From positions 1-35,010 of the forward strand of contig JAQIBG010000359.1 in the NCBI GenBank assembly GCA_027859175.1: a stretch of DNA of 35,010 nt. The letters are read 5' to 3'. Numbering within the stretch: position 1 is the stretch's first letter; every line of letters starts with the position of its first letter. The notes under the pieces are model-generated. The model saw only the letters and a list, made by a program, of their open reading frames with translations, did not search any database and was not told where the DNA came from. The stretch is from Planctomycetota bacterium. Lineage in GTDB: Bacteria; Planctomycetota; UBA11346. Shown here piece by piece: positions 32,815 through 35,010 of the stretch. A program made the translations under genes and the position numbers.

Positions 32815-33489
32815 ATGGCCTTTAGCAAAGTTAGTTTTGTGAAATTCGTTCGCTCCCTGGGTGATGGTGAACTGATCCATTTCTATAACCAGGGCCAGGA
32901 CAAGCGACTGGGACAGATGGACATCACCAACAATGGGTGGTGCCATGGCGTTGCCGTGCACTGGCTGCGCTTCAAGAAGCAGAATGGGCCAAGCGATACC
33001 AGCTTCTGGGATTGGCTCGCGTCACCCAAGGGGGCTTCTGCCTGTTCGATGCAGATGGCAGATCAGGCGGTTCGCCCCAAGTTGGCACTCTTGTTCGCCA
33101 ATAAGGCTTACAAGGGTGGCTTTGTTGATAAGCCAACGGCGATCAGCCAGCTCAAAGATGACTATGGCAACAAGAACAAGGTGTGGCTCAAGCAGGCTGG
33201 CCTGGGCTTCATGGGCAAACACGAGGGCGGCGGCAGTACTGCCAATCTGGCGCTCAATGCCAGCGGCACGCCAGGTGGCTACGCCCGCATCGGCTTGTTT
33301 TTCGTCGGCGGCGGTGGCCACGCTGTGGCCGCAGTTAAGGATGGCCACAACTGGCGTTTCATGGACCCCAACGCGGGTGAGGTGCTGGTCAAGAGCACCG
33401 CTAAGTTTAATGACTTCTTCCAGAAGTTTTATGCCATGCGCTATCCTACCTGGGGCTTGGCGAGTCACTATGTTGAGAAGTACGCTTAA
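32815..33489 (+). CDS. YopT/AvrPphB-like (C58) cysteine protease fold protein, candidate T6SS effector
   Basis: A 224-residue protein without signal peptide. It shows the three blocks of the C58 papain-like family: GWCHGVAVHWL with Cys43, GGGGHAVAAV with His169, and WRFMDPNAGEVLV with Asp184. The His-Asp spacing of 15 residues equals that recalled for AvrPphB and is one short of YopT. These enzymes cleave target proteins in the cytosol; the target here is unknown. The gene starts 29 bases after tssH with an AGGAG ribosome binding site, so it is probably read with the secretion genes. Lack of a signal peptide plus this location fits a T6SS cargo. The fold match is strong by eye, the effector role inferred. 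Confidence 0.8.
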   Translation: MAFSKVSFVKFVRSLGDGELIHFYNQGQDKRLGQMDITNNGWCHGVAVHWLRFKKQNGPSDTSFWDWLASPKGASACSMQMADQAVRPKLALLFANKAYKGGFVDKPTAISQLKDDYGNKNKVWLKQAGLGFMGKHEGGGSTANLALNASGTPGGYARIGLFFVGGGGHAVAAVKDGHNWRFMDPNAGEVLVKSTAKFNDFFQKFYAMRYPTWGLASHYVEKYA

Positions 33490-33515
33490 GACCGAGCCTA
33501 AGCATCGGACGAGTT

Positions 33516-33945
33516 ATGAAAAAACTCAGTTGTAGGACCCTGACCGGCATTCAGGCTGCGGCGAGCTTCGTCGATAGTCAAACGGATAGCAGCATTGCCA
33601 GGACTGGCTTTAGCGCGCTCAAGTCGGCCAATGAACTGGTTGATGAGTCGAATCCGTGGCCAATCTGCACTCTATTGCGAATGGACACGCCGAGGCCAAT
33701 GATCGGCGCACGGCCGTGGTGAAGAAATACTTCCGGTGGCGCTGCGTGAAGAAGTGTGGCGGCGGCTTGGTGTCGCTGGCTGGAAGTATCGGGTCGTCGG
33801 TAACGCAGGTGAATGCTGGATTGGCCCCGCGATGCGGATGATGTCTGGGCTGTTTAATGTGGTCGGTGTTGGGCGTGACGTTGAGAAGTACATCAATGCC
33901 TCCGACGGTTGGGCCGTGATTGAGGATAAGCTGAACTTGATGTAG
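33516..33945 (+). pseudogene. Possible immunity gene broken by two frameshifts
   Basis: Three short frames follow one another as if from one protein of about 140 residues. Frame 1 starts at 33516 (MKKLSCRTLTG) and reads well to about FSALKSANELVDE. The text then continues in another frame (VANLHSIANGHAEANDRRTAVV, about 33653-33722), and from about 33723 in the third (EEILPVALREEVWRRLGVAGW through to VIEDKLNLM, stop at 33945). Each change equals loss of one base. The position directly behind the protease-like gene is where an immunity protein is expected. Family not recognised. It may be a decayed gene, two sequencing indels, or chance; the frames are too protein-like to ignore. Confidence 0.5.
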
Positions 33946-33982
33946 CGCGTCATGAGTGACGTTCTGTGCTTACATGCTTACA

Positions 33983-34014
33983 GCAAAACGAAGGCCACCT
34001 GGCCTTCGTTTTGC
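33983..34014. terminator. Bidirectional terminator
   Basis: A perfect 14-bp stem (GCAAAACGAAGGCC and its complement) around the loop ACCT. The GC-rich core CGAAGGCC/GGCCTTCG is flanked by AAAA on one side and TTTT on the other, so it acts as an intrinsic terminator in both directions. It lies between the plus-strand T6SS unit and the convergent Ntn hydrolase gene. Confidence 0.85.
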
Positions 34015-34033
34015 GTTGTTCGGAGGCTGGATG

Positions 34034-34789
34034 CTAGGCTTTGATGGTCAGCCCTGAGCGCTGAATGCAGGCGAGACGTACTGGGCCGGCAACGGTGGCG
34101 GCGCTCGGCGCGAAACGCGCGTAATCAATACAGGTTTGAATCAGAAAGCGCGCCAAGTTGGCGGCGTCTGCGATTGGCATTTCGGGATGGACCAAGCGCT
34201 GGAGGCCGTGGTCTTTGAGTTGGCGCAGGCAGCGTTCGCGGCTGGTGTCATCAAGCCCCGCGCGTTCGAGAGCGGTGTTGGTGCTGCTGCCGTTGCCGAG
34301 CACGAGGCGCACAATGGCCTCGCAGCCGTCGCCGGCCCAGAACAAACGCTCATCAAGGCGTTGGCTTGGTAGCATGCGGCCCTGCTCGCCTCGAATCAGC
34401 CACGTGGCTGGGGCAAGGTTCTCTTCGCCGTAGCCGGCCACCAAGACGCCAAAGCTTGGCTTGGCATTATGGTCGGGCAGGTGGGGGTCAGCAAGCTGGC
34501 TATTGCATGAGCGCACCACGTGGTCGGCGGCGTGCTGGGGTGTGGCGTCGGGATCAAGGCCTTCTGCGGCTGCCTGCAGCAGGGTTGGAAAGGTAATGCC
34601 GCCGATAGACCCGGCGCCCCAGCACAGCGCCGCTAGGGGCCGCTGCTCGCGCAGCGGCAGCACCTTGCAGGCTCCGGTATAACAATTGCTCAGCTCCATG
34701 CCGCGAGCGCCGTGGCCAAGCATGGATGTCTGGCCGTCAGCAGCGAGGACGATGCCCTCTGTGACCCGAATGGCGACCGCCGCCGTCAT
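34034..34789 (-). CDS. Proteasome-beta-like Ntn hydrolase
   Basis: A 251-residue protein that opens MTAAVAIRVTEGIVLAADGQ, the proteasome/HslV-like pattern: after removal of Met, Thr1 would be the nucleophile, Asp17 falls exactly at the conserved position in AAD, and Lys41 (GACKVLPL) fits the active-site lysine if an insertion of about 8 residues lies before it. LCWGAGSIGG fits the strand and Gly-rich turn near the oxyanion site, and SFGVLVAGYG fits the central strand. It is longer than HslV (about 175) and not the canonical 20S beta subunit. No proteasome ATPase is seen nearby. It is the downstream gene of a minus-strand pair, 9 bases after the partial acidic protein. The fold call is moderate; activity is inferred. 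Confidence 0.7.
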   Translation of the reverse strand: MTAAVAIRVTEGIVLAADGQTSMLGHGARGMELSNCYTGACKVLPLREQRPLAALCWGAGSIGGITFPTLLQAAAEGLDPDATPQHAADHVVRSCNSQLADPHLPDHNAKPSFGVLVAGYGEENLAPATWLIRGEQGRMLPSQRLDERLFWAGDGCEAIVRLVLGNGSSTNTALERAGLDDTSRERCLRQLKDHGLQRLVHPEMPIADAANLARFLIQTCIDYARFAPSAATVAGPVRLACIQRSGLTIKA

Positions 34790-34798
34790 CCCTGGCGA

Positions 34799-35010
34799 TC
34801 AGGGGATGTCGTTGGCAGGAAGTGGCGGAACCTGAGCCGGTTCGTCAACGCTCGGCGCGGGGACGGTGGGGACCTCGTCCTCTTCGGCAGGAGCGGCTTC
34901 TTCAGCGACCTCGGTCTCTGTCGTTTCTTCTGCCACTTCAGTTTCCTCTGCGACGACTTCGACCTCTTCAGCCTCGTCGATCGCCTCCGCCTCTTCAACG
35001 ACTGCCGTCT
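34799..35010 (-). CDS. Acidic C-terminus of an unknown protein (5' end outside window)
   Basis: The last 70 residues of a protein entering from beyond the window, stop at 34799-34801. It is very acidic with repeated Val/Ala-Glu-Glu steps (VEEAEAIDEAEEVEVV, VAEEAAPAEEDE), then a Pro-rich end (VPPLPANDIP). This looks like a disordered tail. A reading frame in another phase that starts MKRRRR covers the same DNA but is basic, low-complexity and lacks a ribosome binding site; the acidic frame agrees with the Glu/Pro tails of other proteins in this window. Confidence 0.6.
   Translation of the reverse strand, partial: TAVVEEAEAIDEAEEVEVVAEETEVAEETTETEVAEEAAPAEEDEVPTVPAPSVDEPAQVPPLPANDIP

Noticed and set aside
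33516-33945. Programmed frameshifting in the broken gene
   Set aside because: No slippery heptamer with a following structure is evident at either frame change; decay or sequencing error is simpler.
34786-34998. Basic minus-strand frame starting MKRRRR
   Set aside because: It is a shifted reading of the acidic Glu-rich tail, overlaps the next gene and lacks a ribosome binding site.
1-35010. CRISPR arrays, tRNA or rRNA genes, insertion sequences
   Set aside because: No regularly spaced repeats with unique spacers, no cloverleaf or rRNA text, and no transposase or terminal inverted repeats were recognised on either strand.

Overview
This is a GC-rich window from a Gram-negative bacterium. The outer-membrane lipoproteins and an outer-membrane barrel require a second membrane. 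Several features recall the Planctomycetota/Verrucomicrobiota/Lentisphaerota group: an ECF sigma factor of the Rhodopirellula/Verrucomicrobium type paired with a FecR-like anti-sigma protein, GEGGMG-type Ser/Thr kinases, several sulfatase-modifying-factor (SUMF1) folds, and exported proteins ending in a malectin-like domain. That placement is inference from domain style, not proven by a marker gene.

Left part (1-6545): a partial glycoside-hydrolase-like protein, a small secreted protein and a TIGR04283-like glycosyltransferase precede a minus-strand unit. That unit holds a large exported glycoside-hydrolase-like protein, an ECF sigma factor and a FecR-type membrane anti-sigma factor. The anti-sigma factor's outer domain matches the Ig-like repeats of the hydrolase encoded just upstream.

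Middle part (6546-17432): a phospho-signalling block resembling the threonine phosphorylation pathway of type VI secretion systems (T6SS). A tightly overlapping minus-strand operon encodes a SUMF1-fold lipoprotein, a small outer-membrane barrel, a 1572-residue transmembrane Ser/Thr kinase with an outer SUMF1 domain, and an unknown protein. Divergent from it are a soluble kinase fused to an FHA domain and a second SUMF1-fold lipoprotein. All three SUMF1 folds lack the catalytic cysteines of formylglycine-generating enzyme, like the non-catalytic regulator TagR.

Right part (17614-32785): a contiguous T6SS core in the order tssJ-K-L-M-B-C-hcp-E-F-G-H. Membrane complex, sheath, inner tube, baseplate proteins and recycling ATPase are all present and intact. 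The hcp gene sits between strong hairpins and has a candidate sigma-54 promoter upstream. TssA, VgrG (TssI) and PAAR were not found in the window.

End part (32815-35010): directly after tssH lies a small protein with the Cys/His/Asp signature of YopT/AvrPphB (C58) cysteine proteases, a good candidate for a T6SS effector. It is followed by a gene-like stretch split over three reading frames, possibly a broken immunity gene, and a bidirectional terminator. On the minus strand follow a proteasome-beta-like Ntn hydrolase and the acidic C-terminus of a protein that runs off the window. A working model: the transmembrane kinase senses an outer signal through its SUMF1 domain and partners, threonine phosphorylation recruits the FHA module, and this licenses firing of the secretion machine, which may deliver the C58-like protease.
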